52,171 nt of DNA from Spirochaetales bacterium (GTDB lineage Bacteria; Spirochaetota; Spirochaetia; Treponematales; Treponemataceae): assembly GCA_003246335.1 (NCBI GenBank), contig QKAR01000149.1:1-52171 (forward strand). Reading direction: 5' to 3'. Under the pieces are notes generated by a model. It had not been told where the DNA came from, ran no database searches, and saw only the letters and a program-made list of their open reading frames with translations. Below, in pieces: positions 33,154 through 41,736 of this stretch (positions within the stretch are counted from its first letter, which is position 1; every line of letters starts with the position of its first letter). A program made the position numbers and the translations under genes.

Positions 33154-35262
33154 TTACTTCTCCTTGTAGGAATGCACGCCGTTCCAATGGTCGGGCGGAT
33201 TCGCGATAAAATCCTCGGCGCGCGCCTTTATCACGAGAGCCGCCGTGTCCCTCACGTACTTGAGCACGAGCTCCATGTATTGAATCGCCTTGCCCCACTC
33301 GCCCGCGAAATAGTGCGAGAGCCCCGCCTCGTAGTAGCGGTACAGCTTCAGCATGTTCCGATCGAACCGGTCCTTCTCGGAGAGAAGCTCGTAAATCGTC
33401 ACCGGTTGGGTTTTGCCCTTTACGGCGATCTTATCGAGCATGCGAAACTCGAATTGGTCGGCGACGAGCGCGTGCGTGGTCTCGCTCACGGTGATCTCGG
33501 TCCCGTAGAATTTATTGATGCCCTCGAGACGGCTGGCGAGATTCACGTTATCTCCGAGCACCGTGTAGTTGATGCGATCGTCCGAACCCATATTGCCGAC
33601 GACGACCTCGCCCGTGTGGATTCCCATGCGGGTACGGAACTTATCCTTGCCCTCGCGGGCCCACGCGGAGGAAAGGTTCGCGCCGAGCTCGCGGCAAATG
33701 AGCGCCGAGCGGCAAGCGAGGTACGCGTGGTTTTCGAGGTCGAGCGGCGCGCCCCAAAACGCCATAATCGAGTCTCCGATGTACTTATCGAGGGTTCCCG
33801 AATTTTCGTGGATCGCGTCCGACATCACCGTAAAGTAATCATAGAGGCGGCGGAGCAGCTCCTCGGGCTCGAGTTTCTCTGAAATGCCGGTGAAATTCTC
33901 GATGTCGGAAAAGAACATCGTCACCTCTTTTTTTATCCCGCCGATGCTCGCGTCCTGGTTGTTGCGGATGAGTATGTTCACCAAGTCGGAGGGGACGTAT
34001 TTCTTGAAATTCGTCAGGCCTTTTTTCATCCCCTGGAAAGACTCGACCATACCCGCGATCTCCACGATATTCGAGTCGATATTCGTGCCGTCGGCGATCT
34101 CCAGGGTCCGTATCTCGTTCATTTCGTGCGACAGTGCGTTCATCGGGCGGGAAATGGTCGCCGAGACGATGATGGAAATGATGACCGCGAGGAGGATGAC
34201 GAAAAGCGATATCGCGAGGACGATTTTATTGTTGCGGTACACGATGCCCATGATGTCGTCGTCGGGTACCACCATCCCGATTCGGAGCGTCATTCCCTTC
34301 TCAAGCTCGATCGACGATATTTTCGCGAAATATTTCTTTCCGCCGCGGGAGAAGGTGAAAATCGACGAGGAGTCCTGCATCGACGAGTATATCGAGTAGG
34401 CGGCGGCCACGACGGGATCGGCGTCGGCGCTCACTTTTTTCAGGGAGTATTCCGCGCCGAAATCGTTTGGTCGGACGTCGAAAAGGACATTGATGGAATC
34501 GTCGGCCTTGAGCGGCCGAGCGAGGATGCTTTCGTTCGCGTCGAAGAGGAACAAGTCGGAATTCTGGGTCAGGTTGATCTTGCCGAGGAATATCGACAAG
34601 TCGCGTATGCCGATGTCGACGCACGCGACGCCCATCAGCGAACCGTCGTCGCGATACACGGGCAGGGCGCAGGAAAAACCCGGCATCTTATCGGTGGCGA
34701 ATATGTACACGTCCGTCCACACGAGCGTTTTTTTCTCGACGGCCTTTTTGTACCAGGTGCGCGTCCGGGGGTCGTAGCCCTTCTCGAGCGACTCGACGAT
34801 GTTCGGGTAGGCGGGAAAATATTCCTTGTTTTCGTGGACGTATCGCGTCGTCACGGCGTCCGGCGAGCGGGTGATGTACCGCTTGGAAAGCGAGCCGTCG
34901 GGCATGCGCCGACCCATCACGAGGTTTCCCTCCGTGTCCGCGAAATACACCATGACGAATTGCTCGTTCGCCTTCAGGGTTTCGAGGAAATAATCGACCG
35001 CGACGTCCTTGTTTTCCTCGAAATTGCCGGCTTCGCGGTTCCAATAATGGAAACCGATGTCTCGCACGGCCTTCTCGGCGGGGTGAAAGTACACTTGGAG
35101 CTTATTCACGACCGAGTTAAGGATTTCCATCACGAGATTGTTGGAAATCGAGTAAACCGACGCGCGCGTCCCGGTCGAGTTGATCGTGATGATGATCGCC
35201 GCGGTGACGACGATCAGCATCGTGTTGATGAGGATGAGCGCGTCGCGAATTTTTATTTTCAT
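33154..35262 (-). CDS. membrane adenylate cyclase with periplasmic dCache-type sensor
   Basis: A 702-residue protein: membrane helix (about 8-30), periplasmic double-Cache-like region (about 35-335, with KGYDPRTRTWYKKAVEKKT-type signature of ligand-binding Cache domains), second helix (about 343-368), HAMP linker and class-III cyclase domain. The latter has metal-binding Asp in FFSDIENFT (about 447) and GDSIMAFW (about 494), and transition-state Asn/Arg in NLASRLE (about 573). A C-terminal tail has a TPR-like helical look. It should make cAMP in response to a small periplasmic ligand, often an amino acid in Cache domains. Its ATG overlaps the symporter stop (ATGA). Confidence 0.9.
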   Translation of the reverse strand: MKIKIRDALILINTMLIVVTAAIIITINSTGTRASVYSISNNLVMEILNSVVNKLQVYFHPAEKAVRDIGFHYWNREAGNFEENKDVAVDYFLETLKANEQFVMVYFADTEGNLVMGRRMPDGSLSKRYITRSPDAVTTRYVHENKEYFPAYPNIVESLEKGYDPRTRTWYKKAVEKKTLVWTDVYIFATDKMPGFSCALPVYRDDGSLMGVACVDIGIRDLSIFLGKINLTQNSDLFLFDANESILARPLKADDSINVLFDVRPNDFGAEYSLKKVSADADPVVAAAYSIYSSMQDSSSIFTFSRGGKKYFAKISSIELEKGMTLRIGMVVPDDDIMGIVYRNNKIVLAISLFVILLAVIISIIVSATISRPMNALSHEMNEIRTLEIADGTNIDSNIVEIAGMVESFQGMKKGLTNFKKYVPSDLVNILIRNNQDASIGGIKKEVTMFFSDIENFTGISEKLEPEELLRRLYDYFTVMSDAIHENSGTLDKYIGDSIMAFWGAPLDLENHAYLACRSALICRELGANLSSAWAREGKDKFRTRMGIHTGEVVVGNMGSDDRINYTVLGDNVNLASRLEGINKFYGTEITVSETTHALVADQFEFRMLDKIAVKGKTQPVTIYELLSEKDRFDRNMLKLYRYYEAGLSHYFAGEWGKAIQYMELVLKYVRDTAALVIKARAEDFIANPPDHWNGVHSYKEK

Positions 35263-36533
35263 CGCGCTTTGCCTCGTTCGCTCTCCGCGATGAGGGCGGT
35301 CGTCGTGATGTTGCCGTACACGATGAGGAAGGTCCTCATCGGGTCAATGAGCGAGTCGATGGCCATGAAGACGATCAGGATCGACTCGACCGGCAGGCCG
35401 AGCGGGTCGAGAATTATGCTGAGCATCGGGAGCGTCAGGAGGCCCGACGCGCCCGCCGTCGCAGTGCCCGCGAACAGCGCACCGACGACCACGATCAACA
35501 GTCCGGACGGTGGAATGGCCGCGCCGTAAATCTGGGCGACGAAGCAGGCGGCGATCGCGAAATAAAAGATATTCCCGAACCGGAGGATCGTCACGCCGAG
35601 CGGGAACACGAGATTCGTCGTGTTTTCGTTAAAGCGAAGCTCGTTGAGCGCGAGTATCGACGACGGCAGGGCGGCGAAGCTGTTGCGCGTCGCGAACGCG
35701 ATGACGATGGGATCGATGAGCGCGTGAAGCACGCGGAACACGTTTTTTTCCCGCGCGCGAATCTGCACGATGATAGTCGCGACCACGAAAAGGACCGCGC
35801 CGCCCGCGTAAAACACGACGATAAACTTTATCATGGCGAGGAATATTTCCACGCCGACTTCCGCGATCTGCTTCCCCATCAGGAAAAACAGGCCGAACGG
35901 CAGTCCGTACATCGTCCAGTTGATGAGCTTCTGAAACGACTCCAAGAGGGACTTGGATAAATCGAGGATGAACGTCGAGGCGCTGTCCTTCACGACGCCC
36001 GCCGCGACGCCGAAAATTATGCTGAAAAAAACTATCTCGAGGATGCGCCCCGAGCTGAGGGCGGTGAAGATGTTGGACGGGACGATATGGATAAAGAAAC
36101 TCATCAGGGACGACTTATCGCTTTTCACGTCGGCTTGGGGGTTTTTCAGCGCCATTTCCTGGCTCGCCCCGCTGCTTGACGTCTTGATGATCTTATTCAG
36201 GGTCGCGGTTGTCCGCTCGCCGAGGTTTTCCCCGGGTTTCGCGAAGACTCCGGTCGCCGTGCCGAAAATCGCCGTGAAGGCGAGAACGGCGACGAACACG
36301 AGCAGTATCCGGGCGATGTACTTCCGCGCGTTCGGGTCCTTCATGAGCTGGGCCAGGCTCGACACTATCGCGGTAATGAGGATCGGTATGACGCTCATTT
36401 GGAAAAAACTCAGGTAGACGTCCCCGATGGGTCCGAGGGTTATCGCGAGCTCCTTGTAGCGAAAGCCGAATAAAACGCCAAGCACGACCGACAACAGTAT
36501 GACGAGCGGGTTCTTAAGGAATTTTGACGCCAT
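35259..36533 (-). CDS. dicarboxylate/amino acid:cation symporter (DAACS/SDF family)
   Basis: A 424-residue inner-membrane protein of the glutamate/aspartate/dicarboxylate symporter family. The re-entrant hairpin HP1 region with a Ser-rich stretch (FATRNSFAALPSSILALNEL), the TM7 region NLVFPLGVTILRFGNIFYFAI and HP2 (GTATAGASGLLTLPMLSIIL) are recognisable. TM8 has AIDSLIDPMRTFLIVYGN, where GltPh-type proteins carry the DxxxTxxNxxG substrate site: Asp is present, the Arg and Asn fit a substrate carboxylate/amino site. Aspartate, glutamate or a dicarboxylate is the likely cargo. It starts 10 bases after the binding-protein gene and is coupled to the cyclase. Confidence 0.9.
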   Translation of the reverse strand: MASKFLKNPLVILLSVVLGVLFGFRYKELAITLGPIGDVYLSFFQMSVIPILITAIVSSLAQLMKDPNARKYIARILLVFVAVLAFTAIFGTATGVFAKPGENLGERTTATLNKIIKTSSSGASQEMALKNPQADVKSDKSSLMSFFIHIVPSNIFTALSSGRILEIVFFSIIFGVAAGVVKDSASTFILDLSKSLLESFQKLINWTMYGLPFGLFFLMGKQIAEVGVEIFLAMIKFIVVFYAGGAVLFVVATIIVQIRAREKNVFRVLHALIDPIVIAFATRNSFAALPSSILALNELRFNENTTNLVFPLGVTILRFGNIFYFAIAACFVAQIYGAAIPPSGLLIVVVGALFAGTATAGASGLLTLPMLSIILDPLGLPVESILIVFMAIDSLIDPMRTFLIVYGNITTTALIAESERGKAR

Positions 36534-36543
36534 TGAGCTCTCC

Positions 36544-37428
36544 TTAGTTTTGCTTATATTTCGCGAGCAGGTCTTCCGACGTCATCGAATACGCCTGAGT
36601 TTCCAGGAACGCGTTGACCCAACTGAGCAATTGAGCGTTGTCGTACTTAACCGCGATCGCGATAGGGTCGGTAAGATCGGTGAAGTACATCGGCTTGAGC
36701 GTGAGCCCCGCGTTCGGCTGGGAATTGAGGACCTTGCGGATCTCGAGGTCATCGCGATAGGCGGCGAGTATATCGCCCCTCGTCACGGCCGCGACGACAT
36801 CGTCCCAGGTAGGGTATTCGACGATTTGAGCCTTGGGAAAATTGTCGCGGGCATAGCCGACATACGATGATTTTTGTATCACGCCGATTTTTCCCTCGAA
36901 ATTCCGGATGAACGAGCGGACGTTATCGTCGGTCGTGTGCTGAGCGAGCTGCAGCCGATTGAACAGCAACCCCTGCGTAAGAACGATGTAGGGCGTCGAG
37001 TAGCGCACTTACCGCGCGCGGGCGAGGGTGCGGCTCAATTTCGATATGGCGAGATCGGCCTTCCCTTCCGCGACGAGGGTCACGACCTCGTTGAAGGACT
37101 GCGCCTCGCGGTTAATCACGATTTTTTTTACGCCGAGTTCCTTCGCCATTTTCTTGGCGATATCGACGTCGAAGCCCTGAAGATTCCCCGACTTATCGAG
37201 GTAATAAAACGGAAACTGATCGGTTGCGGTCATCGCGATGACGATTTCCTTCTTCGAGATGATTTTTCCCATATCGGGGGGAAGGTATTCGGGTGGAATG
37301 TTTTGCGCGGCAAGAAGGAAGGGACACAGAATTGCGAGCGAAAGGAAGATACTACGTTTCGCGATTCCTCCGATCAAACTTTCATTATTAAGATGCTTCT
37401 GAGTATACCACCACTTATGTATCGACAA
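36544..37428 (-). pseudogene. family-3 solute-binding protein broken by an in-frame TAA
   Basis: Two pieces in the same frame make one periplasmic amino-acid-binding protein: signal peptide (SIFLSLAILCPFLLAAQ), GNLQGFDVDIAKKMAKELG, then KADLAISKLSRTLARAR, stop, VRYSTPYIVLTQGLL and a normal C-terminal lobe. The stop (TAA at 37011-37009) replaces one residue where the family normally has Lys (RAKKVxFSxPY), so AAA-to-TAA is the simplest change. The start is unclear: TTG 37428, or TTG 37377 just before the signal peptide; a GGAGG at 37371-37367 has no in-frame initiator at the right distance. It leads the symporter-cyclase-racemase operon. Sequencing error or stop read-through remain possible. 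Confidence 0.8.
37402..37410 (-). promoter_or_regulatory. extended -10 promoter of the binding-protein operon
   Basis: TGG-TATACT on the minus strand matches an extended -10 element. Transcription would start near 37395, upstream of the in-frame TTG at 37377 and within the longer reading frame, which argues against the start at 37428. Confidence 0.5.
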
Positions 37429-37476
37429 AATGTCTATTTTTCATGAACGTGTCGTTTTTTATAGCGGAAATGCTGC

Positions 37477-37932
37477 CTAAAATAATTTTGAGGAGTCGAG
37501 AATGATCGTTACCGGCCCATCGTTAACGATCTCGACGCCCATATGCGCGCCGAAAACCCCCGTGAGAACCCGCCCGCCCGCGTATCGCGCGCGTATCGTC
37601 TCGACGGTTTTTTCGTAGAGAGGCCGCGCGATTTCGCCCGGGGCGGCGCGGTCGTAGCTCGGCCTCCTCCCATTGCGCGCGTCGGCGTAGAGGGTGAATT
37701 GGGAAACGACGAGAATTTCCCCCGAGACATCGGAAAGCGAAACGTTTTTTCGGTCGTCCTCGTCGGAAAAAATGCGCAAATTGACGATTTTATCGGCAAT
37801 ATACTCGACATCCCGCGCTCCATCCCCTTGCGTGACTCCGAGCAGGACCATGAGGCCCGGACCGATCGACGCCACGACGGAGTCATCCACGGACACGGCC
37901 GCCCGCGAAACCCTCTGCAATACGGCTCTCAT
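37477..37932 (-). CDS. dtd: D-aminoacyl-tRNA deacylase
   Basis: A 151-residue enzyme that frees D-amino acids (and glycine mischarged on tRNA-Ala) from tRNA. The active-site SQFTLYAD and the cross-subunit Gly-cisPro region (here NDGPVTIIL) are intact, and the start MRAVLQRVSRAAVSV is canonical. It lies upstream of the broken binding-protein operon on the same strand, near a racemase that would create D-amino acids; the link is by context. A TGG-TATAGT promoter is six bases before the ATG. Confidence 0.96.
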   Translation of the reverse strand: MRAVLQRVSRAAVSVDDSVVASIGPGLMVLLGVTQGDGARDVEYIADKIVNLRIFSDEDDRKNVSLSDVSGEILVVSQFTLYADARNGRRPSYDRAAPGEIARPLYEKTVETIRARYAGGRVLTGVFGAHMGVEIVNDGPVTIILDSSKLF

Positions 37933-37938
37933 TCGTCC

Positions 37939-37947
37939 ACTATACCA
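37939..37947 (-). promoter_or_regulatory. extended -10 promoter of dtd
   Basis: TGG-TATAGT on the minus strand, six bases before ATG 37932. The predicted transcription start is the A of the start codon. No Shine-Dalgarno exists. Confidence 0.6.
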
Positions 37948-37998
37948 TGAGTCTGTGATTCGAGAAACCGCGCGCGCCGAAACGCGACACCGACCGGC

Positions 37999-38028
37999 TT
38001 GCCTATTTTCGCGCGGAATGGCTATTAT
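37999..38028 (+). promoter_or_regulatory. glnA promoter, leaderless spacing
   Basis: TTGCCT (37999-38004, 4 of 6), an 18-base spacer and TATTAT (38023-38028, 5 of 6) end five bases before ATG 38034. There is no ribosome-binding site and no space for a glutamine riboswitch or other leader. Confidence 0.55.
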
Positions 38029-38033
38029 AAGAT

Positions 38034-39365
38034 ATGTACGCCTATACCAAAGACGATATTCTGAAAATGGTCGCCGAAAACGACGTTCGCTTTATCAGGC
38101 TTCAGTTCACCGATATTCTCGGGACGCTGAAAAACGTCGCGATCACCACGACGCAGTTGGAAAAAGCCCTCGACAATAAGTGCATGTTCGACGGCTCATC
38201 TATCGAAGGTTTTGTCCGCATCGAGGAATCCGACATGGTCCTGCATCCCGACCTCGATACGTTTACCCTGTTTCCGTGGAGGCCGACGCCGAACAGCGTC
38301 GCCCGACTCATATGCGACGTATATACGCCCGAGGGAACGCCCTTCGCCGGCTCGCCGCGGCAAATCCTCAAAAACGTGCTCGCCGAGGCGCGCTCGCTCG
38401 GATTTGAATGCGCGGTGGGTCCAGAAATCGAGTTTTTCCTTTTCCATACCGACGCCGAGGGTGGTCCGACGCTCAAGACGCTCGACAACGGCGGATATTT
38501 CGATATGGGCCCGATCGATTTAGGCGAAAACGCGCGACGGGACATCGTTCTTACCCTCGAGGACATGGGATTCGAGGTTGAGGCGTCGCATCACGAATGC
38601 GCGCGCGGCCAGCACGAAATCGACTTTAAGTCCTGCGAGGCCCTCGAGGCCGCGGATCGGATGATCACGTTTAAGCTCGCCGTGAAAACCATCGCGCAGC
38701 GGCACGGACTCCACGCGACCTTCATGCCGAAGCCCATTTACGGCATCGCTGGCTCGGGCATGCACCTGAACCTTTCGCTTTTCAAGGGAAAGGAAAACGC
38801 CTTTTCCGACCCCTCCGACCCGAACGGGCTCTCGGAGACGGCGTATCACTTTATCGCCGGAGTCATGCGCCACGCGCGCGGCATGACGGCGATCGCGAAC
38901 CCCATCGTAAATTCCTATAAACGCCTCGTTCCCGAGCACGAGGCGCCCACGTTCGTCGCGTGGTCGGCTCATAACCGGAACCCGCTGATCCGAATACCGC
39001 TCGCGAAGGACCGAAGCGCGAAAGTCGAGCTTCGCAGTCCCGACCCGTCGGCGAATCCCTATCTCACGCTCGCCCTCACTATCGCGGCTGGTCTCGAGGG
39101 GATAAAGGAAAAGCTCCTGCCGCCGACGCCGATCGACGGGGACATAGCCGCGATGAGCGACGCGCAAAGGAAAAAAGCCCGCGTCGAAAGCCTCCCGATC
39201 GACTTAAAGGACGCCATCGGCGCGATGAAAAAAGACCCGCTCATCCGCTCCGTGCTCGGCGACCACGTGTTCGACAAGTACGTCGAGTCGAAAGAACGCG
39301 AGTGGGAAGCGTACAAAAACCGCGTGTCAAACTGGGAAATTGAGCAGTATTTATCGAAATATTGA
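38034..39365 (+). CDS. glnA: glutamine synthetase, type I
   Basis: A 443-residue enzyme that makes glutamine from glutamate, ammonia and ATP. FDGSSIEGFVRIEESDM, the GSGMHLNLSL His/Glu site, NSYKRLVPEHEAPTF and the NRNPLIRIP segment are all present. The length and the lack of a NLYDLP adenylylation loop near the C-terminus fit the GSI-alpha type (Gram-positive, archaeal and spirochaetal), controlled by feedback or regulators rather than adenylylation. A LuxR gene follows after 28 bases. Confidence 0.97.
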   Translation: MYAYTKDDILKMVAENDVRFIRLQFTDILGTLKNVAITTTQLEKALDNKCMFDGSSIEGFVRIEESDMVLHPDLDTFTLFPWRPTPNSVARLICDVYTPEGTPFAGSPRQILKNVLAEARSLGFECAVGPEIEFFLFHTDAEGGPTLKTLDNGGYFDMGPIDLGENARRDIVLTLEDMGFEVEASHHECARGQHEIDFKSCEALEAADRMITFKLAVKTIAQRHGLHATFMPKPIYGIAGSGMHLNLSLFKGKENAFSDPSDPNGLSETAYHFIAGVMRHARGMTAIANPIVNSYKRLVPEHEAPTFVAWSAHNRNPLIRIPLAKDRSAKVELRSPDPSANPYLTLALTIAAGLEGIKEKLLPPTPIDGDIAAMSDAQRKKARVESLPIDLKDAIGAMKKDPLIRSVLGDHVFDKYVESKEREWEAYKNRVSNWEIEQYLSKY

Positions 39366-39393
39366 CCGCAGGGCAGACTGAGCGACGGAATCA

Positions 39394-40326
39394 ATGAGAG
39401 AAGCCTTGGCGTTTACCTCGACATTTCTCGCCCTCGCCGCCGGTTGCCTCGGGCTTGGGGCCTTCGCGGTTCTGTTCGCGAAAAACGGGACGAGAGCGCT
39501 CGCGTCCTGGTTCGCCTTCGCGTCGAGCATGTGCCTGCTCGACGCGGGGTTCCTTCTGATGAGCGTTTCGCGCATGGCGTCGGGAATCCCCGCGGCGAGC
39601 GCGCTCACTCTCGCGGCTAACGCGCTTCAGTTTCTCGGCGTCGCGATCACCGTCGCGGCGACTCCGTATCTCGTCGCCGTGCTTACCGCGACCGCATTAC
39701 CGCGCGCGATCGCGATCGCACACGCGGCGTGGGTGGCGACCCTTGCCGTCGCGGGGGCGCTGTGGTTCACGGGAACGGAAACGTCCGCGTCCCTCGTTTT
39801 CGTCAACGCTCAAATGGCGATTACCGTCGTCCTTTCGCTCGCGTTCCTATTTCGCGGGCTCGCTTCGATACGGCCCGCTTCCGCGCGCGGCGCGATCAGG
39901 GCTTTTTTCGCGCTGAGCGCGGCCTTCGTGCCAATCTTCGCCCTGGATATTCTCGTGACGGACGCGCCAAGCGACGCCTTCCGGGCGATGGCGAAGATCC
40001 TCGCGCCCGTTGACGATCTCAGCATTCCACTCTACACGCTGATCCTTAACGTCGGCCTTTTCCGCTTCGCCGCGCGCAGCATTAATCCCGAACCTCTCGT
40101 CGAGCGGGGAAAAATCACGGAAGCGTGCCGTAAGGAATACGGGCTTTCGACGCGCGAGGCGGAACTCGTCGAACGGCTTTTGGACGGCGGAACGAATCAA
40201 GAAATAGCGGATAGCCTCTTTATCTCGAAAAAAACCGTGGAAAACCACCTCTACAGCATCTACCAAAAAATGGCGGTTAAAAGCCGCGTGCAACTCATTC
40301 GCTGCGTTCAGAATCGGTCCAGATAA
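39394..40326 (+). CDS. LuxR-type regulator with multi-helix membrane sensor
   Basis: A 310-residue protein. The first 230 residues contain about seven hydrophobic helices (for example LAAGCLGLGAFAVLFA, SALTLAANALQFLGVAITVAA, AHAAWVATLAVAGALWF). The C-terminal 65 residues are a LuxR/GerE helix-turn-helix: YGLSTREAELVERLLDGGTN, then QEIADSLFISKKTVENHLYS. A membrane-bound transcription factor with an unknown membrane input is implied; such architectures occur in treponemes. It probably shares the glnA transcript, so it may report on nitrogen state, but that is only inferred. ATG 39394 has a weak GACGGAA site upstream. Confidence 0.85.
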   Translation: MREALAFTSTFLALAAGCLGLGAFAVLFAKNGTRALASWFAFASSMCLLDAGFLLMSVSRMASGIPAASALTLAANALQFLGVAITVAATPYLVAVLTATALPRAIAIAHAAWVATLAVAGALWFTGTETSASLVFVNAQMAITVVLSLAFLFRGLASIRPASARGAIRAFFALSAAFVPIFALDILVTDAPSDAFRAMAKILAPVDDLSIPLYTLILNVGLFRFAARSINPEPLVERGKITEACRKEYGLSTREAELVERLLDGGTNQEIADSLFISKKTVENHLYSIYQKMAVKSRVQLIRCVQNRSR

Positions 40327-40365
40327 CCGCGCGCTACCGACGATCGATGCGCGCTTACCGCGCTC

Positions 40366-40746
40366 TTACCGCGCCGAATGAAGCGCGCTCGCGATGGCCT
40401 GCAAAAGGGCCTTGCTCGTAGTCGTCGCGCCCGACACCGCGTCGACGTCAACGCGCTGCTCGGCGAGCACGCGCGCGACGACGCCCTCGGCTTTTTTCGC
40501 GTGCGGGGTGTCGCGATTATCGAGGATGGAGACCGAGTCGATCTTGCCCGCGCGGGTTTCCACGCGAACGCGATACGTAAAGCTACCGTACGAAAATTCC
40601 CCGTCGTGAGACCCGTCGGCGACGGAAGAAAGATCGATGGGGTCGATTTTCAGCTCACGGATCCTTTTTTGCTCCGCGGAAGCGCAGGAAAAAAAAACGG
40701 TGGAAACGAGCGCGAAAGCGGCGGTAAGGGCGATAATGTTTTTCAT
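40366..40746 (-). CDS. FMN-binding domain lipoprotein
   Basis: A 126-residue lipoprotein (lipobox FFSC, Cys21) with an FMN_bind domain. The SGATTTSKALLQAI motif (about residues 104-117) is the site where a Thr is covalently flavinylated by ApbE in NqrC/RnfG-type proteins. It is likely a periplasmic or outer-leaflet electron carrier, but no ApbE or redox partner is in view. AAGGAG precedes the ATG. It follows the DUF3298 gene by 94 bases. Confidence 0.88.
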   Translation of the reverse strand: MKNIIALTAAFALVSTVFFSCASAEQKRIRELKIDPIDLSSVADGSHDGEFSYGSFTYRVRVETRAGKIDSVSILDNRDTPHAKKAEGVVARVLAEQRVDVDAVSGATTTSKALLQAIASALHSAR

Positions 40747-40840
40747 GCAAGAACTCCTTGGCGCGACTGTACTCGAGCGAAGGGGCCATGAGAATGGGGA
40801 TCGGCACCTAGATGGCGCTTTATGCCGAAATTGGGTGTTT

Positions 40841-41710
40841 TTACTCAGGAAGCCGCCCCGACCAAAAATCGCAGAGACGCCGGGCGCGGGGTGTCATGAG
40901 CGGAAGCGCGATTTCGTACGGAATGACGGCGGACTGCGGTCCCATCGCGTACGGCGCTATTTCATACTCGTTCCACGAAAGCTCGACCCCTTCGGGAAGC
41001 AAGGCGATGTTCACTGGGGCCGTAAGTTTCGCGTCGAAAAACATGCCGGTTGAGTCAAGGCTTTCTCCCCGCGGGATATCCTCCCGCTCTCGAAGAACGT
41101 CCTCCGCCGCGGAGAGCGCTTGGTCCCGCGCGTCGGGCGAAAACACGTCGTCGAAAGAAACTCTCTCGCCCCGCTCCGCGTCAACGACGAAGTACGAAGC
41201 CTGATGCCCCGGATGCGCGCCGCCGAGATATTCCTCGCGAAAAAAAGCGAAGGTCGTCACGAGGGGATTGGAACAAACGACGGAAGTTTCGATTGAGAGG
41301 TAAAACCCGAGCATTCCGGAATGGGAGAATTCATCTCCCTCGTCCGAGTCGTCTTCTTCGACGGCGCGAAAAAGATCCGCGCCGTCGCCGCGATATCGCT
41401 CGGTGAATTCTGCAAGTTCCGCGCGCGCGAATTCCTCCGCCCCGAGACCGCCGTACAAACACGCGCGCGCGGCATCCCGAAGTGGGATCGGGCACTCGAC
41501 CCCACCGTCAATCAACCGCGCGGTAAATTCCGCGCGCGGACCCTCCCCCCGATCGGGGAAAAGGGGAATTTCCGCGTCGACGGAAAGCGGCGCAAAATAA
41601 ACCTCTGGGGAAACGGCAGTCGCCGGCGGCGCGCCTTCGGCGAGTGCGTACGGTAAGGCCGAAAGAGAGAAAGCCGCCAACGATACTGCGATTAACGCGC
41701 GTGATTTCAC
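40841..41710 (-). CDS. secreted DUF3298/RsiV-like protein
   Basis: A 289-residue exported protein: signal peptide ending near ALPYALA, then a DUF4163/DUF3298-type fold recognised from FAFFREEYLGGAHPGHQASY, SFDDVF and the late LSWNEYEIAPYAMGPQSAVI segment, as in the extracellular part of RsiV-type lysozyme sensors and related secreted proteins. There is no anti-sigma N-terminal domain here, so it is the stand-alone form of unknown role. It follows the membrane protein gene by 26 bases. Confidence 0.78.
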   Translation of the reverse strand: MKSRALIAVSLAAFSLSALPYALAEGAPPATAVSPEVYFAPLSVDAEIPLFPDRGEGPRAEFTARLIDGGVECPIPLRDAARACLYGGLGAEEFARAELAEFTERYRGDGADLFRAVEEDDSDEGDEFSHSGMLGFYLSIETSVVCSNPLVTTFAFFREEYLGGAHPGHQASYFVVDAERGERVSFDDVFSPDARDQALSAAEDVLREREDIPRGESLDSTGMFFDAKLTAPVNIALLPEGVELSWNEYEIAPYAMGPQSAVIPYEIALPLMTPRARRLCDFWSGRLPE

Positions 41711-41736
41711 GGCGATCAGTATAGCGCTAAACCCGG

